Shown here one piece after another: positions 39,701 through 49,978 of a DNA stretch of 64,000 nt (position 1 is its first letter; each line of letters starts with the position of its first letter). A model generated the notes under the pieces. The model was given only the letters and a program-made list of their open reading frames with translations, had not been told where the DNA came from and searched no databases. The stretch lies in NCBI RefSeq assembly GCF_000024065.1, contig NC_013174.1:1860001-1924000 (forward strand), given 5' to 3'. The DNA is from Jonesia denitrificans DSM 20603. Its GTDB lineage: Bacteria > Actinomycetota > Actinomycetes > Actinomycetales > Cellulomonadaceae. Position numbers and translations under genes: made by a program.

Positions 39701-39736
39701 TCCACGTGAACGCTCTGCTTCTGTTCCGACCAACAC
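36701..39736 (-). CDS. PHP-domain plus SMC-like ATPase (TrlF-like), candidate defence protein
   Basis: A 1011-residue protein. The N-terminal ~330 residues are a PHP-type metal-dependent phosphoesterase (WDLHIHTPSSL with the HxH pair, later DCSDAHYFAD). Then comes an ABC/SMC-type ATPase: Walker A VVGNKGQGKSAFLD near residue 360, a long coiled-coil insertion (about residues 490-750, e.g. ALKESEVNTAKADVDAAKAL), a signature-like LSPGQRGLVLALF, and Walker B LLLDQPEENLD. The architecture matches TrlF-family AAA-like ATPases, often found near phage-defence genes. It appears complete, unlike the broken genes next to it. Substrate and trigger are unknown; nuclease action by the PHP part is an inference. 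Confidence 0.82.
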   Translation of the reverse strand: MLVGTEAERSRGTAWRIWDLHIHTPSSLVQHYGADTDHIWDRFIGELEALPPDISVIGINDYWFLDGYKRVLDAKRRGRLQNIEAIFPVIEMRLDQFGGTAGDLFRVNLHVVFDPELDADFIQAQFIGALQPKINLSPLHAGLKWQAVITKDSLADLGSKIKKTVPESEKSRYGSDLIEGFNNINVRLEDVQGILDGPNFKGRTLVGIGKTEWRNIKWNDQSIAAKKNVINSSHFVFTAYEDTARWASDVQMLRESQVTHKVLDCSDAHYFADSDQSMRLGECQTWINTTPTLAGLAYAIEEFDRRVYVGLEPPALSRIRRNPERFIERVRISSGKQEFDLFNHDLPLNSGFVAVVGNKGQGKSAFLDCIALGGNSSRNNEFAFLSPTRFLSTSNQKSARQYSTELVWATGASRKVPLDQSHDHAVPVSVEYLPQMFVERVCNLDPETDDSDEFERELRTVLFTHIPESDRAGEKTFDALLAQKTQSSQTDIRRLRDELRAVVRQYVAVTDFRANNKSTEVQGRLALKESEVNTAKADVDAAKALLAQIDAESRDDGELAALRQQSEEIEETRSGWLTKRSSNDHQQAQVKQQLAAMEVLAHKAEVIRSDVAELNRQAEEVLRGVVTGEPFLHLTVNSSRYDSWRAASEALLADLKSASEVLGRELQALEQARRENTDALSAADSARERARQRVLQSEERVAALLGDESDEESHAGLAALLKRIDETPARVDALRAEIIERSENIYRALDSQLRAVESLYAPASHFIAQSEVVKNAGLEFNAELRLLSTWKSVSSGLDGRRNGDFTDWLTDLPQRLEDTSWEQLSAQLAEALSRLERERGEQDGELRNPSSALRNSTTLEAFLMSMFDLSWLEVRFGLTGDGQPLSQLSPGQRGLVLALFYLVVDRRMTPLLLDQPEENLDNETIASKLVPAIHEAAGRRQTIVVTHNANLAIVGDADQIVHCQVQDQRFTVSSGSIAELDVAKFALNILEGAKPAFDNRRHKYEAFLSLV

Positions 39737-39884
39737 TGTCCTTCCAACCGACTCGGGGCGTCGGCCAACAAGAAAGGACAGACGCTACAAGCTCATACCG
39801 CACAGAGTATCGACCACCAACGACCAATGTTCCGGGGCTCGCCGAAAGACCCGGCGACTCGACACCTTGCACGCTCGGTCGCAG

Positions 39885-42199
39885 TCAGAGTAACCGGCTC
39901 GACAAGTTGCGCTCGTTCGACTTGCGGTGAGAACGCCCGCCTTGACCCGCGTTGTTGGTGCGGAGGATCTCACCTAGTGCTGCTTCAGCCCGAGCGCGAT
40001 CGACCTGCTGCCTGGTGTTCTCTGCCTGGGCGCCAAGGGGAATCGGCGCTTCGATCGCATAGCGATCTCGATACGCGGCTATCGTGAGGGCCGCCCGGCT
40101 CCAAAGCTCCGCGTACGAATCTCCCGCACGTAGCGCACGAAGCACCACGATCCAGTCGGCAACGTCGACGATTGCCTTTTCGAGCACAACACCGGCACGC
40201 TGTTCGATCAACTCGCGACGTTCGTCGAGAGCGCAGCGCATTTCTTCGCTCATCGCACCAATTGCTTCGGGGATGAGACCGGCGATCAGCCTGGGGATCG
40301 ATCGCCCGCGACTCGACCCTGCAAACCTAGCTGTAGCCGCAGTAACTCGATGTCGCAGAACCGCCGCCACGTCGTCGGCATCGTCGAATCCGCGTGCGCG
40401 CACGAGCCTTGGGAGGAGAGTCTCAACATCGTGATTGTTGGCTTCGGCCCGCCTCAGTTCGGCAGTCAGCGATCCGAATGCATCTGAGTCGATGGCCGCC
40501 TCCGCTTGTGCGTCACTCAGCCCGGAGGCACGTATTAGGGATGCCCATCGGTCCCGCTGCGCGGCAGCCGCAATCGTCTCGTACTCCGCGGCAAGCTGGG
40601 CGATAGTCCCCCAGGTCTCTTGCTCTGCCGCAAGGGTCTCGTGCGCAGACAGCTCAGCACCCACACGCTGGAGCACACCACTCAGCACGCTCTGCGCGGT
40701 GGCTTCATCGTTGTCACCGGGATGCGGCCCGGAATGGGAGTCATCGGGCCTATCAACGGCGACATAGGCGATGTTCGCCTCGCGGCCTCGGGTCATCGCA
40801 ACGTAGAGGCTCTCGCGCGTCAGCGAGGTATCGACAAGTACGTGCGCGGTGTCGGTGGTGAGGCCCTGTGCTCGGAATGAGGTAACGGCGTATCCGAGAT
40901 CGACGTGCTCGGAAACATAGCCAGCGGGTAACAGCAGGCTGGCGCCCCGATTGCGACCTTCGCGTCGCACAAGCACAGACCCGTCGATACGGACATCGAG
41001 AACCCGCCACCGGTCACCGTTGCGCACCCAGCTCCCACCCGACCGAAGCCGACGATCATTCCTGCGCGTGATGACGATGTCACCGCTCGCCGCTTGTGTG
41101 CCGTCATGTAGGTCGGCCTCGCGCGGTCCACACACCACACCATCGAGGATCAAGTCTGTCCGCGCGCGAGTGTTGAGCATGGTGACCGATTCGTTCGAAT
41201 CCGCTACGAGCTCGGTCGTACGCCCAGCACGTTGGTCGGTCCGCCATGCGGCGTACGCAGCCTCAGTCATCGCTTCGGTGTCACCTCGACGATGCGGTCA
41301 TGCTCCGCGTAGGTTTCGAGCACTTCAGAGCGACCGTGGCGAAGATCGAGGGAGGCACGCTTCTCCCACTCGTGTATAAAGCGGTGCACGTCGACGAGTT
41401 CGGCGACGTCATCACGGTCGTTTGTGAGGAGTCCGAACGCGCCGCCTGCGTCCACCGCTTGGAGCTGGGCGTAGTCGCCGACGAGCAGGACCTTTGCTCC
41501 GGCATCCGCGGCGAGCCGCGTAATGCGGTCGAGTGACAGCGTTCCGGCAAGGGATGCCTCGTCAATGATCACGAGTTGCTTCGCACTGAACGTTTCGCCC
41601 GTTTGGAGGTGTGTCTGCCACCACTTCGCAGTGTTTTCCGACGCGATCCCGAGGTCCTCGCCGAGCACCTGAGCAGCTCCGGAAGATGGCGCGAGACCCA
41701 CGACGGAGCCACGCCCGTGTTCGCGCTCCCACGCACGCCGGAGCGCGTACATCGCAGTCGTCTTCCCAGCGCCAGCGGGGCCGACAAGCACATCAACGAC
41801 GCGCCCTGACACTGCGATCGCTGACAGCGCGGACGCTTGATCGGGTCCGAGCATCCGCCGCTCACTGTCGGACTTCCGCGAAACACGCTCGATTGTCGCC
41901 AGCGGGATCGTGGGAGCTGTCGTAGTGCGCGAGAGCTGCAGCAACCGGTCCTCGGCATCAAGTAGCTCTTCGGAGGAGAAGACCGTGGAGTTCTTCGGCC
42001 GAAACACCGACGACTCATCGGCTCATCGGAAGACAGCGGGACTGGATGCTAGCTCGGGCGGCGTCAGTCTGAACGATTCGGCCTCAGCCGCATCCACAAC
42101 CATCCCGATCACTGCCTCACGGTCACGCGTGCTCGCAAAGCGATACCCCATCGTTTGCCGCGCCGCTTCGGCTGTAAGGTTCCACCGCCGCCAGGTGGC
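39885..42199 (-). pseudogene. Remnant of MobF/TraA conjugative relaxase-helicase
   Basis: The C-terminal helicase part of a TraA-type relaxase in pieces. The segment nearest 42199 reads WRRWNLTAEAARQTMGYRF, then a TGA at 42023-42025. The same frame continues (ADESSVFRPKNSTVFSS) with the helicase Walker A GPAGAGKTTAMYAL and Walker B LVIIDEASLAG. At about 41270 the frame shifts by one base (stop, then MTEAAYAAWRTDQ) and the remaining 460 residues (DLGYAVTSFRAQGLTTDTAHV, TRGREANIAYVAVD) run to 39885. The relaxase catalytic N-domain is absent. Conjugation is its original role; this copy must be inactive. Confidence 0.85.
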
Positions 42200-42367
42200 G
42201 CGCTTCTTGGCCTGCGCGACGTCAAGCGCCCACGACGGGTCATAGTCGTAGATGAAGTGGGCGACCTCATTGCCGAGGCCCTCCATCCTGAGAAACCGTT
42301 CGCTGCTAAGGACCTTGAAGAGGTGATCCTCTTGCTGGGCCAGCGTGGGTTTGGTTTGCATTGGCAT
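42200..42367 (-). pseudogene. brxB: 5' fragment of brxB (BREX, DUF1788), fused to relaxase remnant
   Basis: The first ~56 codons of a BrxB-type protein: LFKVLSSERFLRMEGLGNE and HFIYDYDPSWALDVAQAKKR match the DUF1788 N-terminus. The frame then runs directly into TraA relaxase sequence, so most of brxB has been lost by recombination. Its ATG overlaps the brxA stop as TGATG, preserving the normal brxA-brxB operon coupling. Confidence 0.8.
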
Positions 42368-42969
42368 CAGACCGTCCTCGTCGGGAAGAAGCGGAGGTCG
42401 CTTGGCACGCGCTCAGTGAGGCAGTCAGTCACTCGAGCAGAGAGAAGCACCGGCTCGATGGCGCCCTGTTTGGTCACAAGACCTGCCTCGACCATCATCT
42501 TGAACAGCACCTGCCGAAGCTTCTTGTAGGACAGGTCTGTGACGTCGTCCAGTTCGTCATGCCACATCGCCTTGGCCCGATAGAAGGTGTCATAGTCCTC
42601 GTACGACACGGTGCCTGCCAAGGTGAGAAAACGCTCATGGAGCACCTCCTCAGCAAACTCTCCAATGAGTTCGTACCGGCGACATGCTGCAGCCCACATC
42701 AAATGGCCGCGCTCGGTGGCCGTGACATCGGCGAGGATCTCAAGTTCACGGTCGGAGAGCGCCGACAGACGGTTGACGGTCTCACGGACACGCCGGACAC
42801 CCGTGCTGTAAGTTCTGGCCTGTAGGAGGTTCTCCTCAACTGCGGTGTCTCAGACCTTTGCCCAGTCGCGAAGTTTGCCGTATACGGGCGCCAATATGGC
42901 GGCCTCCCGTGCAAGGAGACCACCAGTAGTGAACGACAGCGAGTAACAACCACCTGTGCTGTGTGGCAC
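42367..42969 (-). pseudogene. brxA: brxA (BREX, DUF1819) with internal nonsense codon
   Basis: A full-length brxA frame of 200 codons plus stop, starting at GTG 42969 with AAAGGAGG just upstream. Recognisable DUF1819 blocks: YSLSFTTGGLLAREA and LAPVYGKLRDWAKV, then ENLLQARTYST, HLMWAAACRRYELIGEFAEE and SYEDYDTFYRAKAMWHDEL, ending LRQVLFKMM...TRTV. Codon 40 is TGA (42850-42852) between WAKV and DTAVEENL; a CGA-to-TGA change would explain it. BrxA is a small, essential accessory of BREX phage exclusion. No brxC, pglX, pglZ or brxL is present. Confidence 0.83.
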
Positions 42970-43231
42970 TGAGCCTCCTTTCGAAAATGTGCAATAGATC
43001 AAGGTATGAGTGGCCGCCGACATTGATGTCCGTGGCGGCGTGTTACCCGGGTAGTTTGGACGGCGTGACTTACTCAGGTGCGAGCGCACCGTCTCGGTGG
43101 ACCCAGTCGTTGACGTCACTCGTTGGGAACTCCCGAAGTCGCCTCAACAATATCGTACGGAACTGGGCAGAGACCCTCATCGCGCCCACACATTTTGACC
43201 TCCTCTCTACTCCGGTGGACACAAACAGTCA

Positions 43232-46518
<3,287 letters not shown>

Positions 46519-46606
46519 GGTGCTCTCGATCCTTCACAGGGGCGGCGTTGGAGGGCGCGGGGTTTCCGTTGCCTGGGGTGGCCATCAGGCCAGTGTGGGG
46601 TGCCGC

Positions 46607-46849
46607 TTAGGCGGTCACGGACACGCGTGCTGCGAGTGCGGCGATGCGGTCGGGGCGGAATCCTGCCCAGTGCTCGTCGCCGGCCATGACGACGGGTGCT
46701 TGCATGTAGCCCAGCTGCCGAACCATATCCATGGCTTCGGGGTCTTGGGTGAGGTCAATGACCGTGTACTCAACACCCTTTTTGTCCAGTGCGCGGTAGG
46801 TTGCGTCGCACTGCACGCATGAGGGCTTGCTGTAAACGGTAACGCTCAT
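46607..46849 (-). CDS. nrdH: Glutaredoxin-like electron donor NrdH
   Basis: An 80-residue thioredoxin-fold protein with the active site CVQC (YSKPSCVQCDATYRAL), cis-Pro loop MQAPVVM and C-terminal WAGFRPDRI. It reduces the NrdE C-terminal cysteines. Only 88 bp separate it from nrdE and no nrdI lies between, unlike the usual nrdHIEF order. Confidence 0.94.
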   Translation of the reverse strand: MSVTVYSKPSCVQCDATYRALDKKGVEYTVIDLTQDPEAMDMVRQLGYMQAPVVMAGDEHWAGFRPDRIAALAARVSVTA

Positions 46850-47004
46850 GGGTGTTACTCCTCATCTGTGGGGGTGCTGGGCGGGGCCGGTCTGTGACCG
46901 GGTGTCGGCACCATGTCGTGTTCTTTAGGGGTGATGTGGCGCTGTCATTGTGGTTTTTCGTCCACGCGGGGTGGGCGGTGAACCGTGGCGCCGATCATGT
47001 TCAA

Positions 47005-47051
47005 CCACTATACCTAGTGTTTGATTCCGCGCCGACCACAATACCTAGCGT
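47005..47051 (-). promoter_or_regulatory. Two NrdR boxes upstream of nrdH
   Basis: CCACTATACCTAGTGT (47005-47020) and CCACAATACCTAGCGT (47036-47051) both fit the NrdR consensus (ACACTATATATAGTGT type) and sit 31 bp apart, about three helical turns, as is usual for paired NrdR sites. They lie about 155-200 bp upstream of the nrdH start and should repress nrdHEF when dATP is high. Confidence 0.82.
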
Positions 47052-47283
47052 TTTGTTGTCGCTCTCCCCACATGCGCTCAGCTTGCTTGTGGATGAGCCT
47101 GTGGGCTATATCGAGGTGTCTGTAAAACCGTGGTGTGCCGGTTGTGGGAAACCTCAACTGTGAGTGTGTCACACCCCTCTGACACGACAGGGAAGTCCAC
47201 GTTTATGGGGGCTTCTCCCCATCGGTGGATGGTGGGGGTGGTGGGTTTCGTCAGTTTGGTGGTTGCCCGCTGCCTGTGGGAAA

Positions 47284-47308
47284 AGTTATCCACAGGCAGT
47301 GGATAACT
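47284..47308. promoter_or_regulatory. Inverted DnaA-box pair
   Basis: AGTTATCCAC (47284-47293) and GTGGATAACT (47299-47308) form a perfect 10-bp inverted repeat around AGGCA. The left arm extends to a consensus DnaA box TTATCCACA; the right arm has one mismatch. The same DNA can also fold as CTGCCTGTGG (47270-47279) with CCACAGGCAG (47290-47299). The surrounding 46850-47379 region has no gene. Confidence 0.65.
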
Positions 47309-47333
47309 GCCCCGCACCGTGGGTGCGGGGCAG
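47307..47333. terminator. Hairpin terminator downstream of GH1 gene
   Basis: A 12-bp perfect stem CTGCCCCGCACC / GGTGCGGGGCAG with a 3-nt loop, about 45 bp beyond the beta-glucosidase stop on the minus strand. The flank on that side (TTATCCAC) is not T-rich. Confidence 0.75.
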
Positions 47334-47379
47334 TCGGGTGAAACTCGACACGCATCACTGTTCGGCGTGTCGCGGCGGG

Positions 47380-48837
47380 TCATTCCTGCGCTTGGGGTTC
47401 CCCTGTGTAGTCCCAGTCGGTCACACCAGGCAGCGTGGTCCCTGTGGCGACAGCCCGGTACCAGAATGCCGAGTCTTTCCAGGTGCGTTCAAGGGTTTCG
47501 TAGTCGACGCGGATGATGCCAAAGCGGCGGTCGTACCCCCAGCCCCATTCGAAGTTATCGAGAAGTGACCACGCGAAGTAGCCGCGCACATCAACCCCGG
47601 CGTCGCGCGCATCGAGAACCGCAGCAATGTGGTCGTGGAGGTAGGCAACCCGCTCGTTGTCGTGGATGCGGCCATCGGGGGCGACCTCGTCGGGGAAGGC
47701 AGCGCCGTTTTCGGTCACCATGAGTGGCTGGTTGGGGTAGCGATCGCGCAAAGACACGAGAAGTTCGGTCATCCCGGCCGGGTCAATGTTCCAGCCCATT
47801 GCGGTGTATGGGCCAGGCATCTGGACCCACTCAACGTCGTCGGCGCCAACCCAAGGGGAATGGCTGGAATTCCCGTGACCGTCGTTGTCAGAACCGCCTT
47901 GGCCTGAGGTTGCTTCTCGGACCATCCCGGTGGAGTAGTAGTTCACGCCAAGGATGTCCAGAGGAATGCGAATGAGGTCGGTGTCACCCTCGTGGATGAA
48001 TGACCAGTCGGTGAGGTCCGCAGTATCGGCGAGGACATCGTGGGGGTAGCGACCGTCCAGCAGTGGTTCGAGGAAGACCCGGTTGGCAAGCCCATCGATC
48101 CGCCGGTGGGCGTCTTGGTCGCCGGGGTTGTCTGGGTTGTGCATGCGGGTGACGTGCAGGTTGAGGGTGATGGAGACTCGGGTGTTCTCCCCGAGTTCTT
48201 CGCGGATTGCCCGGCCTGCCAGTCCGTGGGCGAGGTTCAGGTGGTGGACAGCTTTGAGTGCTGCCACAGGATCGGTACGGCCAGGCGCGTGGACTCCCGA
48301 TGCGTACCCAAGGTACGCGGAGCACCAGGGTTCGTTGAGAGTGGTCCACACATCGATGTCGGTGCCGAGTTCTTGAGCCATGCGGCGCGCGTAGTCGGCG
48401 AACCGGTAGGCGGTGTCACGGTTGGTCCAGCCGCCTTGGTCTTCAAGTTCTTGGGGCAGGTCCCAGTGGTAGAGGGTGACCACCGGTTTGATTCCGGCGG
48501 CTTTCAGCCCGGCGACGAGGTTGGTGTAGAACGCGATGCCTTCTGCGTTGAATGGACCGCTTCCTCCGGGTTGGACGCGGGGCCAGGAGATGGAGAAACG
48601 GTAGGCGTCGAGTCCGAGGGCTGACATGTGGGTGATGTCTTCGCTCCACCGGTGGTAGTGGTCGTCGGCGATGTCGCCGGTGTCGCCGTTGAGGGTTTTT
48701 CCGGGGGTGTGGCTGTAGGTGTCCCAGATGGAGGGGCCGCGCCCGCCTTCGCGGGCGGCCCCTTCGATTTGGTAGGCAGCTGTGGCGGATCCCCAGGTGA
48801 AGTCGGCGGGCAGTGGGCGGGGTGCGGCGTGATTCAC
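47380..48837 (-). CDS. GH1 beta-glucosidase
   Basis: A retaining family 1 beta-glycosidase that cleaves cello- or related oligosaccharides in the cytoplasm. Motifs: PADFTWGSATAAYQIEGAA at the N-terminus, acid/base Glu in TLNEPWCSAYLG, nucleophile Glu in LMVTENGAAF, and WSLLDNFEWGWGYDRRFG. GTG at 48837 (MNHAAPRPLPADFTWG) with AAGGAG upstream is the start; the longer open frame runs through the operator region. Two palindromic operators lie 70-115 bp upstream. Confidence 0.94.
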   Translation of the reverse strand: MNHAAPRPLPADFTWGSATAAYQIEGAAREGGRGPSIWDTYSHTPGKTLNGDTGDIADDHYHRWSEDITHMSALGLDAYRFSISWPRVQPGGSGPFNAEGIAFYTNLVAGLKAAGIKPVVTLYHWDLPQELEDQGGWTNRDTAYRFADYARRMAQELGTDIDVWTTLNEPWCSAYLGYASGVHAPGRTDPVAALKAVHHLNLAHGLAGRAIREELGENTRVSITLNLHVTRMHNPDNPGDQDAHRRIDGLANRVFLEPLLDGRYPHDVLADTADLTDWSFIHEGDTDLIRIPLDILGVNYYSTGMVREATSGQGGSDNDGHGNSSHSPWVGADDVEWVQMPGPYTAMGWNIDPAGMTELLVSLRDRYPNQPLMVTENGAAFPDEVAPDGRIHDNERVAYLHDHIAAVLDARDAGVDVRGYFAWSLLDNFEWGWGYDRRFGIIRVDYETLERTWKDSAFWYRAVATGTTLPGVTDWDYTGEPQAQE

Positions 48838-48904
48838 GATGCGCTCCTTGCGTGGGACGGTGGGGCGGCGTCGCCCCGGGGTGTGTGCGGGTTGCTGTCC
48901 GTGC

Positions 48905-48922
48905 GGTGGGAACGTTCCCACC
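48905..48922. promoter_or_regulatory. LacI-type operator, 18-bp palindrome
   Basis: GGTGGGAACGTTCCCACC is a perfect 18-bp palindrome in the GH1 leader. Its core TGGGAACGTTCCCA has the CG centre and form of LacI/CebR-family operators of cellobiose genes in actinobacteria. Confidence 0.78.
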
Positions 48923-48937
48923 GTTCCCGCCCAGCAT

Positions 48938-48953
48938 ATCGAATCGATTCGAT
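48938..48953. promoter_or_regulatory. Second palindrome, probable operator over the GH1 promoter
   Basis: ATCGAATCGATTCGAT is a perfect 16-bp palindrome, 15 bp from the first. A possible -10 TATGCT (minus strand, 48933-48938) touches its edge, so a bound repressor would block the promoter. The two palindromes differ in sequence and may bind different proteins. Confidence 0.6.
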
Positions 48954-48996
48954 TCATGGAAGGGGACGTCAGGAAACACCGCATTCCCCTCCCCCG

Positions 48997-49884
48997 TTAC
49001 TGGGGTACGCGGGTTGACCCCCGAGCGTTCAATGTCGCAGTCATCAACGTCGGCGCGCCCACGTCACCGGTCTTCAAAGAAGTGACCAGTGACCGTGCAG
49101 CCTGCTGGCCCATCGCAAAAATGTCCAAGGTCGCCGTGGTCAACGGGGGCTCTGTCAGTCGGCACAAGGGCGAATCATCCCACCCCACAATTGCCACGTC
49201 ATCAGGTACCTTCTTCCCGGCCGAACGCACCGCATGTAAACCAGCGACCGCCATCACATCGTTGTCAAAAATCAACGCAGTGGGGGGCGGGTCTGACGCT
49301 AACGCCTCAGTGGTGAGCAGTTCCCCACTCGTATCCGAATAATCCCCCTCGAAGGTGAGTACACGGATCCCACGCTGGCGGGCTAACACATCCAACACCT
49401 CACACCGCTGCTGCGTGTGCGCGTACTGGGCAGGACCAGTGATGTGCGCGATCTTTCGATGCCCACCCTCAGCAAGGTGAGAAAACACCGCCGTCATGGC
49501 AGCAGCGTCATTTGCGGTGACTGAGGGAAACTCCGGGGGACCAGACCACTGGCCCACCAACACAGCCGGGATCCCCAACTCATGCAACAGGTGCGGACGC
49601 GGATCATTCGCGTGAATGTTGACAACCAGAACAGCATCCACCATGCCCATCGACGCCCACCGCCGGTACGTCTCACATTCGGCGTCGACATCCTCCACCA
49701 CAGCCAGGAGAACCGACACCCCCAACGGAGTAAGCTCAGACTCCACCCCAGCGATAAACTCCATAAAAAATGGTTCCACCGTGACCATCCGGCGCGGGGC
49801 GGTACGGATCAACCCAATTGCCCCCTGAGGAAACAACGCCGCATCTGACGCGCCACTATCGAGGTGCCCTACCGTGTTCACCAC
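48997..49884 (-). CDS. LacI-family sugar-sensor domain lacking the DNA-binding domain
   Basis: A 295-residue protein equal to the periplasmic-binding-protein-like effector domain of LacI regulators: GAIGLIRTAPRRMV, FFMEFIAGVESELTPLGVSVLL, DDVAIVGWDDSPLCRLTEPPLTTA. The usual ~60-residue N-terminal helix-turn-helix is absent: the frame starts about 18 residues before the core domain, and the upstream 94 bp hold only a terminator. It may act as a co-sensor, a decoy or a decayed regulator. Alternatively the HTH part was lost by deletion. Confidence 0.8.
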   Translation of the reverse strand: MVNTVGHLDSGASDAALFPQGAIGLIRTAPRRMVTVEPFFMEFIAGVESELTPLGVSVLLAVVEDVDAECETYRRWASMGMVDAVLVVNIHANDPRPHLLHELGIPAVLVGQWSGPPEFPSVTANDAAAMTAVFSHLAEGGHRKIAHITGPAQYAHTQQRCEVLDVLARQRGIRVLTFEGDYSDTSGELLTTEALASDPPPTALIFDNDVMAVAGLHAVRSAGKKVPDDVAIVGWDDSPLCRLTEPPLTTATLDIFAMGQQAARSLVTSLKTGDVGAPTLMTATLNARGSTRVPQ

Positions 49885-49924
49885 TACTGTCCTTTTGTTG
49901 CACCGGTGTCGTCATGACCACATT

Positions 49925-49974
49925 ACCTGCGCGTGCGCGAGCTCCCCACCCACTCGTCCCGCGCACACGCAGGT
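49925..49974. terminator. Terminator between GH2 mannosidase and LacI-like gene
   Basis: ACCTGCGCGTGCGCG (49925-49939) pairs with CGCGCACACGCAGGT (49960-49974) at 14 of 15 positions, with a 20-nt loop. It lies a few bases after the mannosidase stop, so the LacI-like gene likely has its own promoter. Confidence 0.7.
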
Positions 49975-49978
49975 AGCT

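Noticed and set aside
41260-41275. Programmed frameshift in the TraA relaxase
   Set aside because: No slippery heptamer or downstream structure was evident, and the same gene has an upstream nonsense codon and lacks its N-domain.
42850-42852. TGA in brxA as a recoded (selenocysteine) or read-through codon
   Set aside because: The flanking family sequence fits an arginine codon CGA at this place, no SECIS-like hairpin was noticed, and the neighbouring genes are also broken.
47284-47308. Chromosomal or plasmid replication origin
   Set aside because: Only two DnaA boxes and no AT-rich unwinding region, dnaA/dnaN or rep gene nearby.
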